Program-made: the position numbers and the translations under genes
From: Spirochaetaceae bacterium
Lineage (GTDB): Bacteria; Spirochaetota; Spirochaetia; SZUA-6; Bin103
Direction of reading: 5' to 3'
Assembly: GCA_028818385.1 (NCBI GenBank)
Contig: JAPPNY010000216.1
Location: 1-19,010, forward strand
Length of the DNA: 19,010 nt
The notes under the pieces: model-generated
What the model was told of the DNA's origin: nothing
The model's database searches: none
The model's input: only the letters and a program-made list of their open reading frames with translations
In this document: one piece after another, positions 1 through 7,659 of the stretch
How positions within the stretch are numbered: position 1 is the stretch's first letter
Layout of the letters: each line of letters starts with the position of its first letter

Positions 1-589
1 TGGCCTCTATCCTCTCAGTAATCCGGCTATCTCGGTGGTTTTGCAAAAGGCTCATGTGGCACTTGTATCCCTTCTGCAAAACGGATACGAGATGCACATC
101 GCTGTCAGCCGTTGAGTCGACCGTGAAGTGCATGAATTCGTTCTCTGCGGCGTTATTAGTAAGCCTGATGACAACGTGCTTAAGCGCTGCGTCCTGGCAG
201 CTATTCCACGCGGCTAAAGCCGACTCATTAACCGTCCTTGCCTCGTAAAAGAGATCGTTACTATTGACGTACTTGGCTTCGTTTCGCTCACACCAAGACT
301 CCAATTCAGTTCTTGTAATCTGAGAGCTTGATGCACCTCCCCCACTGCCAAAGCCGAATATGCTCACTTGGGCTTGCCTTACACTGCCGTCCGACATTTG
401 GGAAATGTCTTTCCTGCAGTACTTGTGGTAGTTGTAAGACGCCGCATGATTAGCAGACTTTATTCTGCTAACATTGTTGATCCCATGAGACAGTAGCGCA
501 TTACAATGATCTGATTGCGCTCCAGCATAGGCCGGGACCAATAGTACGCTCGATAGCAATCCGATTGCTCGTATCATCCGCCTTGTCAT
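1..589 (-). CDS. Secreted protein of unknown function, 3' end outside the window
   Basis: On the minus strand an ATG at 589 opens a frame of 196 codons with no stop before base 1, so the gene is cut by the window edge. Residues 1-24 look like a Sec signal peptide: MTRRMIR, a hydrophobic core (AIGLLSSVLLV) and a cleavage site near AYAGA-Q. The mature part has Cys residues in CNALLSHGI, HKYCRKD, ESWCERN, WNSCQD and YKCHM, compatible with disulfides in an exported protein, and a Gly/Ser-rich turn (FGFGSGGGASSS). I do not recognise a characterised family; the CNALL.HGI start and the W..C motif recall uncharacterised bacterial exported proteins from memory only. A second ATG at 577 is possible. 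The purine-rich AGGGGGAGGA lies just before 589, unusually close for that start and somewhat far for 577. G+C is near 50%, clearly below the neighbours. Confidence 0.75.
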   Translation of the reverse strand, partial: MTRRMIRAIGLLSSVLLVPAYAGAQSDHCNALLSHGINNVSRIKSANHAASYNYHKYCRKDISQMSDGSVRQAQVSIFGFGSGGGASSSQITRTELESWCERNEAKYVNSNDLFYEARTVNESALAAWNSCQDAALKHVVIRLTNNAAENEFMHFTVDSTADSDVHLVSVLQKGYKCHMSLLQNHRDSRITERIEA

Positions 590-639
590 TTCCTCCCCCT
601 CGTGTTCAGATCGTGCCCCCTCAACCTGACGGCGCGGCG

Positions 640-676
640 TTGACTTCCGGTATCGGCACTAGGATAGAATAGTACC
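640..676 (+). promoter_or_regulatory. Candidate promoter for a leaderless mRNA of the dioxygenase operon
   Basis: TTGACT at 640-645 resembles a -35 box and TAGAAT at 665-670 a -10 box, with a 19-bp spacer that is on the long side. The -10 box ends six bases before the ATG at 677, so transcription would start at or next to the start codon. No convincing Shine-Dalgarno sequence lies in the usual window before this ATG, which fits leaderless translation. The call rests on pattern only. Confidence 0.4.
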
Positions 677-1471
677 ATGACCGCGACGCAGAAGTACCTG
701 TTCGACCTGCAGGGCTACCTCCTTGTCGAGGACGTGCTCACCGACGAGCAGTGCGAGACGGCCAAGCGCAAGATCACCGAGCGCATGCAGCCGCTGGAGA
801 AGACGCCCGACGGTTACGACGCCAACGGCACCTGGCACCGCTGCGCGGGCCTGGTCGAGGCGGGCGAGCCGTTCATCTCGCTGATCGACCACCCCGGGCT
901 GATGGAGGTGCTGACCGAGATCATCGGTCCCAAGCTGCGCCTGGAGAGCGCCTACAGCTTCGTGCGCTCCAAGGGCTGCCCGCAGTTCGAGATGCACGGC
1001 GGCCATCGCGGCGGCCGGGTCAACTTCCGCTACCACGTGCAGGGCGACCGGATCTTCACCGGCCTCACCGTCGTCTCCTTCGCGCTGCAGGAAATCACGG
1101 GCGAAGACGGCGGCTTCGCCTGCATCCCCGGTTCCCACAAGTCCGACTTCCGCGTCCCCGACGAGGACCGCGCACGGCTCTACGCGGTCGACGGCCCGCT
1201 GGTGCGGAACATCCCGGCGCCAAAGGGGTCGGCGATCATCTTCACCGAGACGCTCGCGCACGGCGCCAACCGCTGGCAGGCCGACGAGCCGCGCTACGGT
1301 CTGTTCTACAAGTACAACGACCGGGCGGCGACTTATCACTGGCAGCCCGACCGCATCCCCGGCCCGGAGACGATGGCCAGGCTGACCGACGCGCAGCGCG
1401 CCTTCTTCAACAGTGCCTGGGAAGCGTTCGGACCCGAGGACAACTTCCGCAACGAGCTGCCGGAAACGTGA
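677..1471 (+). CDS. Phytanoyl-CoA dioxygenase (PhyH) family protein with an HxG metal motif
   Basis: The 264-residue product has the PhyH-family layout: an N-terminal helical part beginning with FDLQGYLLVEDVLTDEQ, then a double-stranded beta-helix core. Visible core motifs are MHGGH (H107), GEDGGFACIPGSHKSDF (144-158), the distal histidine H195 in LAHGANRW, and R206 in RYGLFYKY, which in the family binds the 2-oxoglutarate carboxylate. PhyH enzymes are cytoplasmic Fe(II)/2-oxoglutarate oxygenases that hydroxylate small molecules; the substrate here is unknown. The usual HxD/E iron motif reads H107-G-G109, so the acidic ligand is missing at that place. There is no signal peptide. It is first in a five-gene same-strand run, 16 bases before the next gene. 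The start fits the family N-terminus and the adjacent -10-like box. The family is near certain; catalytic type is not. Confidence 0.88.
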   Translation: MTATQKYLFDLQGYLLVEDVLTDEQCETAKRKITERMQPLEKTPDGYDANGTWHRCAGLVEAGEPFISLIDHPGLMEVLTEIIGPKLRLESAYSFVRSKGCPQFEMHGGHRGGRVNFRYHVQGDRIFTGLTVVSFALQEITGEDGGFACIPGSHKSDFRVPDEDRARLYAVDGPLVRNIPAPKGSAIIFTETLAHGANRWQADEPRYGLFYKYNDRAATYHWQPDRIPGPETMARLTDAQRAFFNSAWEAFGPEDNFRNELPET

Positions 1472-1487
1472 CCGTCAGGAGCGGATC

Positions 1488-3408
1488 ATGACCTCCATCA
1501 CGGCCACCACGCCGTACACGCAACTCCCCGCCTGGGCGGTGCTGGAGCGGCGCCTGTTCGACCTGCTGGACGCGTCGGTCGATCCGTTCCTGGACAAGTA
1601 CACCGCTGCCGACGGCACCCTGATCTGGCGCGACGCCGCGACCGAGGGGTACCCCAGCCGCGACGGCGGGGACGACTTCTACGAGAGCTTCGGCAACTGG
1701 CCGCTGTACTACCTGCTCGGCGGCGGCGACCGGCTGCTGCCGCTGAGCCACCGGCAGTGGGACGCGGTGACCCGGCAGCTCACCTCCTACGGCGTGGTCA
1801 CGCGCGAGTACGAGCTGGGCTATGACCAGTTCCACCAGTCGGAGAGCTACATCTACTTCTACGCCCTGTGCCTGGCCGACCCCGGCAACGCGCTGCTGCA
1901 CGAGCGGGCGGAGCGCTTCGCCGGTTTCTACCTGGGATCGGACCCGGAGGCGCCCAACTACGACCGGGAACGGCGCCTGATCCGCGCCCCGCACAACGGC
2001 GCCGGCGGGCCGCGCTGGGGCCTCAGTGACACCGAACCGAACTACGGATGGTCCCCCAGGATGTCCCGCTACGGCCTGCCGTACCACGACGTGCCGGGCA
2101 TCACCTCCTACGACGACCTGCGCGATCCGGCGCTGGCGCGCCGCATGGGGGAGGTGATGGAGGAGCGCATGGGGCGCGGCGACGTCGCCGGCAACCTGTG
2201 CGCCACCAGCCTGATCACCAACGCGTTCCTGCTCACCGGCGAGGAGCGCTACCGCGAGTGGGTCCTGAAGTACACCGACGCTTGGCTGGCCAGGGCGGAG
2301 GCAAACGGCGGGCTGCTCCCCGACAACATCGGCCAGTCCGGCCAGGTGGGCGAGTACTTGGGCGGCAAGTGGTACGGCGGGCTGTACGGTTGGACCTGGC
2401 CGCACGGCTACTACAACATCGGCTACGCGGCGGTCGACGCCGCGCTCAACGCCTTCCTGATCTCGGGCGAACGGCGCTTCCTGGACCTGCCGCGCCAGCA
2501 GTTCGACGCGGTCTGGGAGCAGGGCCCGCGACCTGCCGTACGCCGAGCTGGAGATGAGCCTGCCGGAGTTCTTCGCCACGCAGCCGCCGGACGAGATCGA
2601 GTTCGTCGTCCCCTACCGCTACGGGGATCACGGCTGGTTCGACTTCCAGCCCATGTCGACCCGCGTGCCGGCCGCGCTCTGGAACGTGACGGAGGAAGCC
2701 GAGGACTGGAACCGGCTGCTCGCCATCCGCGCCCGCTCCACGGCCGACTGGCGCCGCGTCATGCCCATGCGCGGCAAGGAGGACGCCGACCACGAGCCCG
2801 CGTGGCTGGCCTATCTGTGCGGGGACAACCCCGACTACCCCGAGGCGATCCTGGGGCAGGCGTACGCGCAGGCCAGCCGCCGCCTCGACCAGATCCGCCG
2901 CGACGACCTGGACATCACCACCGTGCACATCCACCACTGGCAGGACGCCAACCCGATCACCACGGAAGCGCTGGTCCATCTCACCACCGGCTCGCCGCAG
3001 ATCATCTACAACGGAGGCCTCTTCAACTGCCGCCTGCGCTACTTCGACGCGGAGCGGCGCCGGCCGGGTCTGCCCGCCGACGTAGCCGCGCTGGTGACGT
3101 CGGTCGACCGGGGAAGCCTGGACCTGCACCTGGTCAACACCAGCGGCCTCGCCGACCGCACCGTGATCCTGCAGGCGGGCGGCTTCGGCGAGCACCGTTT
3201 CCGGGAGGCCGGGTTTCAGGAACGCGTCAGCGACTACCCCGGCGCCATCGGCAACGGACCGCCGCCGGAGATCCACACCGAACCGCGCACGATGGAGACG
3301 GACGGCCGCTACCTGCAGGTGGTGCTGCCGGCCGGCACCGAGCTGCGGCTCTCCCTGGCGATGAACCGCCACGCCGGCGCGCCCGGCTACCATACCCCCT
3401 GGGACTGA
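1488..3408 (+). CDS. Six-hairpin (alpha/alpha toroid) glycosidase-like protein, disrupted by a frameshift
   Basis: The ATG at 1488 follows AGGAG at a normal distance. The first frame runs through about residue 345 with patterns typical of an (alpha/alpha)6 barrel: FYESFGNWPLYYLLGG, YDQFHQSESYIYFYAL, NAFLLTGEERYREWVLKYTD and WYGGLYGWTWPHGYYN. Near 2525 the sensible protein sequence jumps to the next frame and ends with a beta-sandwich-like tail at 3408. Removing one C from the GGGCCCGCG stretch would give a continuous 639-residue protein reading WEQGRDLPYAELEM across the join. Such folds occur in glycoside hydrolases and polysaccharide-processing enzymes; I recognise no characterised family and cannot name catalytic residues. 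No signal peptide. As written, the original frame continues out of register to 3491, giving a nonsense Arg/Pro-rich tail. A sequencing or assembly error is as likely as true loss. Confidence 0.7.
2554..3408 (+). CDS. C-terminal part of the six-hairpin protein, in the shifted frame
   Basis: An ATG at 2554 lies in the frame holding the rest of the broken gene, so this piece would appear as a separate 284-residue ORF. It starts MSLPEFFATQPPDEIEFVVPYRYGD and ends with strand-rich sequence (LDLHLVNTSGLADRTVILQAGG; RYLQVVLPAGTELRLSLAMN) resembling the beta-sandwich that often follows an (alpha/alpha)6 barrel. The middle (YPEAILGQAYAQASRRLDQI; TTVHIHHWQDANPITTEALVHLTTG) continues the helical-barrel pattern. 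No Shine-Dalgarno precedes 2554 and sensible coding in this frame extends upstream to about 2527. I therefore take it as the tail of one original gene rather than an independent gene. Its stop is 28 bases before the RraA-like start. Confidence 0.6.
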   Translation: MSLPEFFATQPPDEIEFVVPYRYGDHGWFDFQPMSTRVPAALWNVTEEAEDWNRLLAIRARSTADWRRVMPMRGKEDADHEPAWLAYLCGDNPDYPEAILGQAYAQASRRLDQIRRDDLDITTVHIHHWQDANPITTEALVHLTTGSPQIIYNGGLFNCRLRYFDAERRRPGLPADVAALVTSVDRGSLDLHLVNTSGLADRTVILQAGGFGEHRFREAGFQERVSDYPGAIGNGPPPEIHTEPRTMETDGRYLQVVLPAGTELRLSLAMNRHAGAPGYHTPWD

Positions 3409-3436
3409 CCGACCGGTCACCCGCCAAGGAGCACCC

Positions 3437-4255
3437 ATGTCAGAGCACGAGGAACGGCACGTCGGGCCCCAGCACATGCCGGACGGCCTGACGCTGCCCA
3501 TTCACGGACCCGACTTCCCGCGCGCGGACCCTGAACTCATCCAGGAGCTCAGCCGCGTCTCGGCCGCCACCGCCGCGGCCGGCCTGCACGGCATGGGCGT
3601 GCGGCAGAGCTTCGTGCAGGGGCCGGTGCAACGGCTGCCCGGCACCAGCATCATCGGCACCGCCGTCACGCTGCAGTTCATGCCGCAGCGCGAGGACATC
3701 GCCTCCGGCATCGGCCAGGAGCACACGGAGAAGGTCAGCGCGCTGTGGCGGGTGCTCGACGAGATCCGGCCCGGCGACGTGCTGGTCGTGCAGGCGTACG
3801 GGGACCGCTACACCGGCTGCCTGGGCGAGATGCTGGTCACGTACCTCAAGGGCCGCGGCGGCGTCGGCCTGGTGGTCGACGGCTGCATCCGCGACTGGCC
3901 CAAGGTGCGCAACATCGGGCTGCCGCTCTGGACGGTGGGGGCGACGCCTCACTACGCCTCGCAGGCGTCGCTGTTTCCGTGGGCGTACAACGTGCCGGTG
4001 GCGGTCAGCCGCGTGCTGGCCATGCCGGGCGACATCGTCATCGCCGACGACGACGGCGCCGTGATCGTGCCGCGCAAGATGGCCAGCGACCTGGCCGTGG
4101 GCACGACCGCCCATGAGGAGTGGGAGGAGTTCAGCCGCCTGAGGCTGGCGGAAGGCGGCTCGCTCAGCACGTACTACCCGCTGAGCGAGGAAGGCCAGCG
4201 CGAGTACGAGCAGTGGCGGGCCGAGCAGGATCGGGCCGAGCAGGAGATCACCTGA
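3437..4255 (+). CDS. RraA-like / HMG-aldolase-type protein
   Basis: The 272-residue product carries the RraA-fold signature: G130-E131 (in TGCLGEMLVTYLKGRG), then GLVVDGCIRD with D148-G149, R152 and D153, and a late GDIVIADDDGAVIVP. In class II pyruvate aldolases of this fold (HMG/CHA aldolases), the DGxxRD Asp helps hold the divalent metal and the Arg binds pyruvate; these residues are all present. RraA itself, an RNase E inhibitor, lacks aldolase activity and is shorter (about 160 residues). The longer N-terminus and the catabolic neighbours favour an aldolase acting on 2-keto acids. The C-terminal tail is rich in Glu/Gln/Arg and looks helical. AAGGAG sits six bases before the ATG. Substrate unknown; a homologous non-catalytic role cannot be excluded. 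Confidence 0.85.
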   Translation: MSEHEERHVGPQHMPDGLTLPIHGPDFPRADPELIQELSRVSAATAAAGLHGMGVRQSFVQGPVQRLPGTSIIGTAVTLQFMPQREDIASGIGQEHTEKVSALWRVLDEIRPGDVLVVQAYGDRYTGCLGEMLVTYLKGRGGVGLVVDGCIRDWPKVRNIGLPLWTVGATPHYASQASLFPWAYNVPVAVSRVLAMPGDIVIADDDGAVIVPRKMASDLAVGTTAHEEWEEFSRLRLAEGGSLSTYYPLSEEGQREYEQWRAEQDRAEQEIT

Positions 4256-4267
4256 CGATCTGAGATC

Positions 4268-5536
4268 ATGCTGGACACCAACGCCCTCATGACCTCGATT
4301 CGGGCCGGCGAGGATACCGAGCTCGAGCTGAAGGAGGTGGTATTCCGCGGGAACCGAGTCGCGTTCGCACGCGATGAATCCCGTTCGGGGGCGCGGCTCG
4401 CCGAGGTGTTCGTGAGCATGGCGAACACCCGGGGCGGGACCGTGGTGATGGGGGTCCGCGATACCGACCGAATGCCCGTCGGCATCGATCCGAACAGACG
4501 CGATCTCCTGGAGCAGTTCGTCATCAACGCGGCGACGGTCAACTGCATCCCCATGATCGTTCCGGCCCTGAATTGGGAGTACCTGCCCGGCGCCGAACAG
4601 ACGCCGGTGCTGTGCCTGGTCGTCGAAATCCCGCCGTCACAGTTCGACGTGCACCAGACCAGCGACGGGCGGTTCCTCCACCGCATCGGCAGCCACCGGC
4701 GGCTGATTCCCGCGGAACGGCTGGCCCGCATGCTGAGCGCCCGCCGCATGGCCAGCCCGATCGAGGAACGACCCGTGTTCGGCAGTACGCTGGACGACCT
4801 CCACGATCTTCGGCTGGAGCGGTACTTCCGCGACCGCTTCCCAGACTGGTCGCGACCGGACGACTGGGCTCATTCGCTCGTGACTCACAAGCTGGCAGCT
4901 TCGACCGATTCCGGTATCACTCCCACCCACCTGGGAATACTTCTGTTCGCGGAGCAGCCGGAGCGGCACCTGCCCGGCGCGTACGTGGACTTGGCCGCGT
5001 ATCATCAGGACACGGCCGACGGCAACACCGTTGACAGCAGGCGTATCACGGGGCCGTTGCCCGAGCAGATCGGGCAGGTGCTCACCTACTTCCGGTCTTC
5101 TCCTCTGATCCCCACCGCATCCAGGAAGGACGGAGACGGCCGCCGCGATTATCCGAGTTACGCGCAGACCGCGCTTCAGGAAGCCGTCGTCAACGCCGTC
5201 GTCCACCGTGACTACGAGGCGCGCGGATCGCAGATCATCATCCGCCTGTTCCCCGAGCGCATCGAGTTCCAGAACCCCGGCGCCCTGTACAACACGCTTA
5301 CCGTCGAGAATCTGTACGCGGGGTGCCAACCTGCCCGCCGCAACCAGTTTCTGGCCGGCTTTATGCGCGACTACCAGAGCCCCCTCACCGGCACCAGCTA
5401 CATGGAGGCGCGCGGTGAAGGCTTTCTCAAGCTGGTCCGCGAGTCCGAACGCCTGTCCGGCCGCCGTCCCCATCTGGAGCAGATCGGCGACGCGACCAAG
5501 CTCACGATTTTCGCCGCGAAGAACGGCGGAACGTGA
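4268..5536 (+). CDS. AlbA_2 / GHKL-type ATP-binding protein, putative regulator
   Basis: The 422-residue product has the two-part architecture common in predicted regulators. First is an AlbA_2 (Schlafen-type, formerly AAA_4) domain at about 12-150, with ELELKE (18-23) and SMANTRGGTVVMGVRD (50-65). Second is a HATPase_c_4-like region at about 290-400, with QEAVVNAVVHRDY (E305 and N309 in the N-box position), FQNPGAL (334-340) and the glycine-containing MEARGEGFLKL (379-389). These features suggest nucleotide binding in the cytoplasm and possible nucleic-acid binding. The C-terminal winged helix often found in relatives is absent; the protein stops soon after the ATP-binding part. It lies 12 bases after the RraA-like gene, and its stop overlaps the GTG of the next gene (GTGA), so the two are probably translationally coupled. 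The start at 4268 has only a weak ribosome-binding site; residue 8 is another Met. Confidence 0.85.
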   Translation: MLDTNALMTSIRAGEDTELELKEVVFRGNRVAFARDESRSGARLAEVFVSMANTRGGTVVMGVRDTDRMPVGIDPNRRDLLEQFVINAATVNCIPMIVPALNWEYLPGAEQTPVLCLVVEIPPSQFDVHQTSDGRFLHRIGSHRRLIPAERLARMLSARRMASPIEERPVFGSTLDDLHDLRLERYFRDRFPDWSRPDDWAHSLVTHKLAASTDSGITPTHLGILLFAEQPERHLPGAYVDLAAYHQDTADGNTVDSRRITGPLPEQIGQVLTYFRSSPLIPTASRKDGDGRRDYPSYAQTALQEAVVNAVVHRDYEARGSQIIIRLFPERIEFQNPGALYNTLTVENLYAGCQPARRNQFLAGFMRDYQSPLTGTSYMEARGEGFLKLVRESERLSGRRPHLEQIGDATKLTIFAAKNGGT

Positions 5537-7635
5537 TCGCGCCTGGCGTGCCGGCTCCGCTGCCGGCCGGCGGCGACCTGCGCACGGAGCTCACCCGCCA
5601 CTTGGTCTCACGCGCCGTCGACCGGCTGCATCGCCGCGACCGGGAACGCGAGCGCCTCCTGGCCGCCGGGCGCTGGCGCGAGCTGGGCGAAGCGGTCCGC
5701 GACCACGTCCGCACGGCGTTCGGCCCCATGCCGTTCGGGGAGTCAGGGGCGGTGGTGGAAGCGCAGCCGGTCAGCCGGCATGAGACCCGCCACTGCGGGA
5801 TCGAGAACGTGCTGTTCGAGGCGTTCCCGGGCTGGGAGGTGAACGCCTCGGTCTTCGTCCCGCACGGGCCGGGGCCGTTTCCCGCGGTGGTGCTGCCGGT
5901 CGGGCACTCGGGCAAGCAGCACGCTGAGTACCAGATTCCCGCGCAGGCGTTCGCCAGCCTGGGCTTCCTGGCCGTGCTGTTCGATCCGCCCGGACAGGAC
6001 TCCGAGAAGAAGCCCGGCAACGACCACTTCGCCGACGGAGTGCGCACCTACCTGACCGGACACTCGTCGAACCGCTACTTTGTCCTGGACGCGCTGCGCT
6101 GCATCGACTACCTGGCCACCCGCAGCGACGTGGACTCCAGCCGCGGCGTGGCCATGAGCGGCGTGAGCGGCGGCGGCCACACCACGCTGTTCGCGACCCT
6201 GTTCGACGACCGCATCGTCTGCCAGGGCCCGAGCTGCTGCCTGAACCGCATGGCCGACCACCCGGTCGGCGACCTGTACGCGCCGTGTCCGGAGGGCCTG
6301 TGGTGGAACCGCATCGGCGCGGGCGTTGACGAGGTGGACGTGCTCCTGGCCGGCATGCCGACCCCGACCCTGCTGATGGCCGGCCGGCACGACGAGGTCT
6401 TCCACATAGAGTGGAGCCGCAGCCTGGCGGCCCTGTGCGCCGGCGCCTTCGAGGCTGCGGAGCGCGGCGAGCGTTTCGAGTTCTTCGAGGACGACGCCGG
6501 CCACGACTACACCCTGGCGCAGGTGCGCCGCTTCACCGCCTGGATGAATCGTTGGCTGCTCGGCGAGCCGGAGCGCCCGGTGCCCGCGCTCGACCCAGTG
6601 GACTTCCCGATGCTCCCGTATGGGCACCTGCGCTGCCACCCTGCTCCGGTCGAGAACATATACACCCTCAACGCCGCGCTCGCGCGCCGGCAGGCGGCCC
6701 AGCTCCCCGAGCGGCTCGGCACCGCTGCGCTGGCGGAGGCCGCGCGTGAGGTGGCCGGCACTTCCGGCGGTCCCGCCCGCTGGTCGCAGGGCGAACCCTT
6801 CCAGCTCTGGTCGCAGGACTACCGGGAAGCGCTGGCGGTCACCACGGACGGGCTGTCGGTGCCGGCCAGCGTGCTGACGCCCCGCCCGCCGGCGCGGTCC
6901 GGCGCCCTGGTCGTGTACGTGGACGATCGCGGCCGTCATGCGGCACTGGAACGCAACGGTCTGGCGGCGCGCCTGTCGGACATATTCGAGCGGACACCGG
7001 GCGCCGTGCTGCCGGAGCTGGTCGTGGCTGACCTGCCGGGCTGGGGCGAATCGCGCCCGGCGCTGGCGCCGTTCGCGGCGGCCGGCTGGGGCGGCATGGA
7101 CCGGATCCTGTCCTACCTGGCGTGCGCGATCGGCGACGGCGTGCTGGCGGTGCAGACCAGGGCGTTGGTGGAGCTTGTGCGGGCCGTGGCAGAGGAGCGC
7201 GCCGGCGCGCCGCTGGCGCTGGTCGGACGCGGCCTGGGCGGCGCTGCCGCGCTGCTGGCGGCGGCGCTGCTGGACGACCCGGCGGTCACGGAGCCGGACG
7301 CCGTCACGGTCACCTTGGTGGCCGCGATCGACTTCCCCGCCCGCTTCCTGGATCTGGCGACCGTGCCCGAGTACCGCTGGCCGGCGGCCGCCTTCCTGCC
7401 CAATGCGCTCCGCCACCTCGACCTGCCGCTCGTGGCGCGCTCCCTGGCGGTCGACCACCTGCTGCTGGCCAATCCTCTCGACGCGATGCGCCGGCCGTTG
7501 GCGGCTCCCGAAGCCGACGAGCTATTCGGGAACCTCAGCCCCGACTGCGTCCTGATGCCGAAGTGCGACGAAGCGCACATCGAAGCCGACCTGGCGCCAG
7601 CTCTCCGCGACCGGGCATCGCTCCGTCACGAATAG
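5533..7635 (+). CDS. Tandem alpha/beta-hydrolase (acetyl-xylan-esterase-like), second domain lacking the Ser
   Basis: Translation starts at GTG 5533 inside the GTGA overlap with the preceding stop, giving 700 residues. The N-terminal hydrolase domain (about 85-345) has a full triad pattern: nucleophile S212 in GVSGG (210-214), D287 in AGRHDEVFH and H324 in DAGHDYTL. It resembles acetyl-xylan-esterase or dienelactone-hydrolase-like enzymes that cleave ester groups. From about 430 a second hydrolase-like half follows (LVVYVDDRGRHA; VVADLPGWGESRPA; APLALVGRGLGGAAALLAAALL). There the nucleophile elbow reads G-R-G567-L-G, with Gly for Ser, so this half is probably non-catalytic. No signal peptide is seen, so it should act in the cytoplasm. 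Its place at the end of the operon suits removal of ester decorations from sugars. The exact substrate is unknown. Confidence 0.83.
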   Translation: MIAPGVPAPLPAGGDLRTELTRHLVSRAVDRLHRRDRERERLLAAGRWRELGEAVRDHVRTAFGPMPFGESGAVVEAQPVSRHETRHCGIENVLFEAFPGWEVNASVFVPHGPGPFPAVVLPVGHSGKQHAEYQIPAQAFASLGFLAVLFDPPGQDSEKKPGNDHFADGVRTYLTGHSSNRYFVLDALRCIDYLATRSDVDSSRGVAMSGVSGGGHTTLFATLFDDRIVCQGPSCCLNRMADHPVGDLYAPCPEGLWWNRIGAGVDEVDVLLAGMPTPTLLMAGRHDEVFHIEWSRSLAALCAGAFEAAERGERFEFFEDDAGHDYTLAQVRRFTAWMNRWLLGEPERPVPALDPVDFPMLPYGHLRCHPAPVENIYTLNAALARRQAAQLPERLGTAALAEAAREVAGTSGGPARWSQGEPFQLWSQDYREALAVTTDGLSVPASVLTPRPPARSGALVVYVDDRGRHAALERNGLAARLSDIFERTPGAVLPELVVADLPGWGESRPALAPFAAAGWGGMDRILSYLACAIGDGVLAVQTRALVELVRAVAEERAGAPLALVGRGLGGAAALLAAALLDDPAVTEPDAVTVTLVAAIDFPARFLDLATVPEYRWPAAAFLPNALRHLDLPLVARSLAVDHLLLANPLDAMRRPLAAPEADELFGNLSPDCVLMPKCDEAHIEADLAPALRDRASLRHE

Positions 7636-7639
7636 CCGA

Positions 7640-7659
7640 GCCGAAGCTCAATCTTCGGC
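7640..7659. terminator. Hairpin between convergent genes
   Basis: GCCGAAG (7640-7646) and CTTCGGC (7653-7659) form a perfect 7-bp stem around a 6-base loop. It lies just after the hydrolase stop at 7635 and covers the stop codon and last codons of the convergent ParE-like toxin. There is no T-run on either side, so it may end transcription weakly, with help, or protect mRNA ends. The symmetry would serve both strands. Confidence 0.5.

Noticed and set aside
54..248. Plus-strand 64-codon frame at the left edge
   Set aside because: It lies opposite the longer signal-peptide-bearing frame and has no ribosome-binding site or recognisable feature.
2520..2532. Programmed +1 frameshift site
   Set aside because: No slippery codon with good re-pairing, no stop codon or ribosome-binding-like stimulator is visible; an indel or sequencing error is simpler.
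2557..3491. Continuation of the first six-hairpin frame beyond the frameshift
   Set aside because: The sequence turns into Arg/Pro/Gly-rich nonsense while the neighbouring frame shows structured protein, so it is out-of-register reading.
5743..7458. Long minus-strand frame of 571 codons opposite the hydrolase gene
   Set aside because: Same composition artefact; the plus strand carries the hydrolase motifs and a coupled start.
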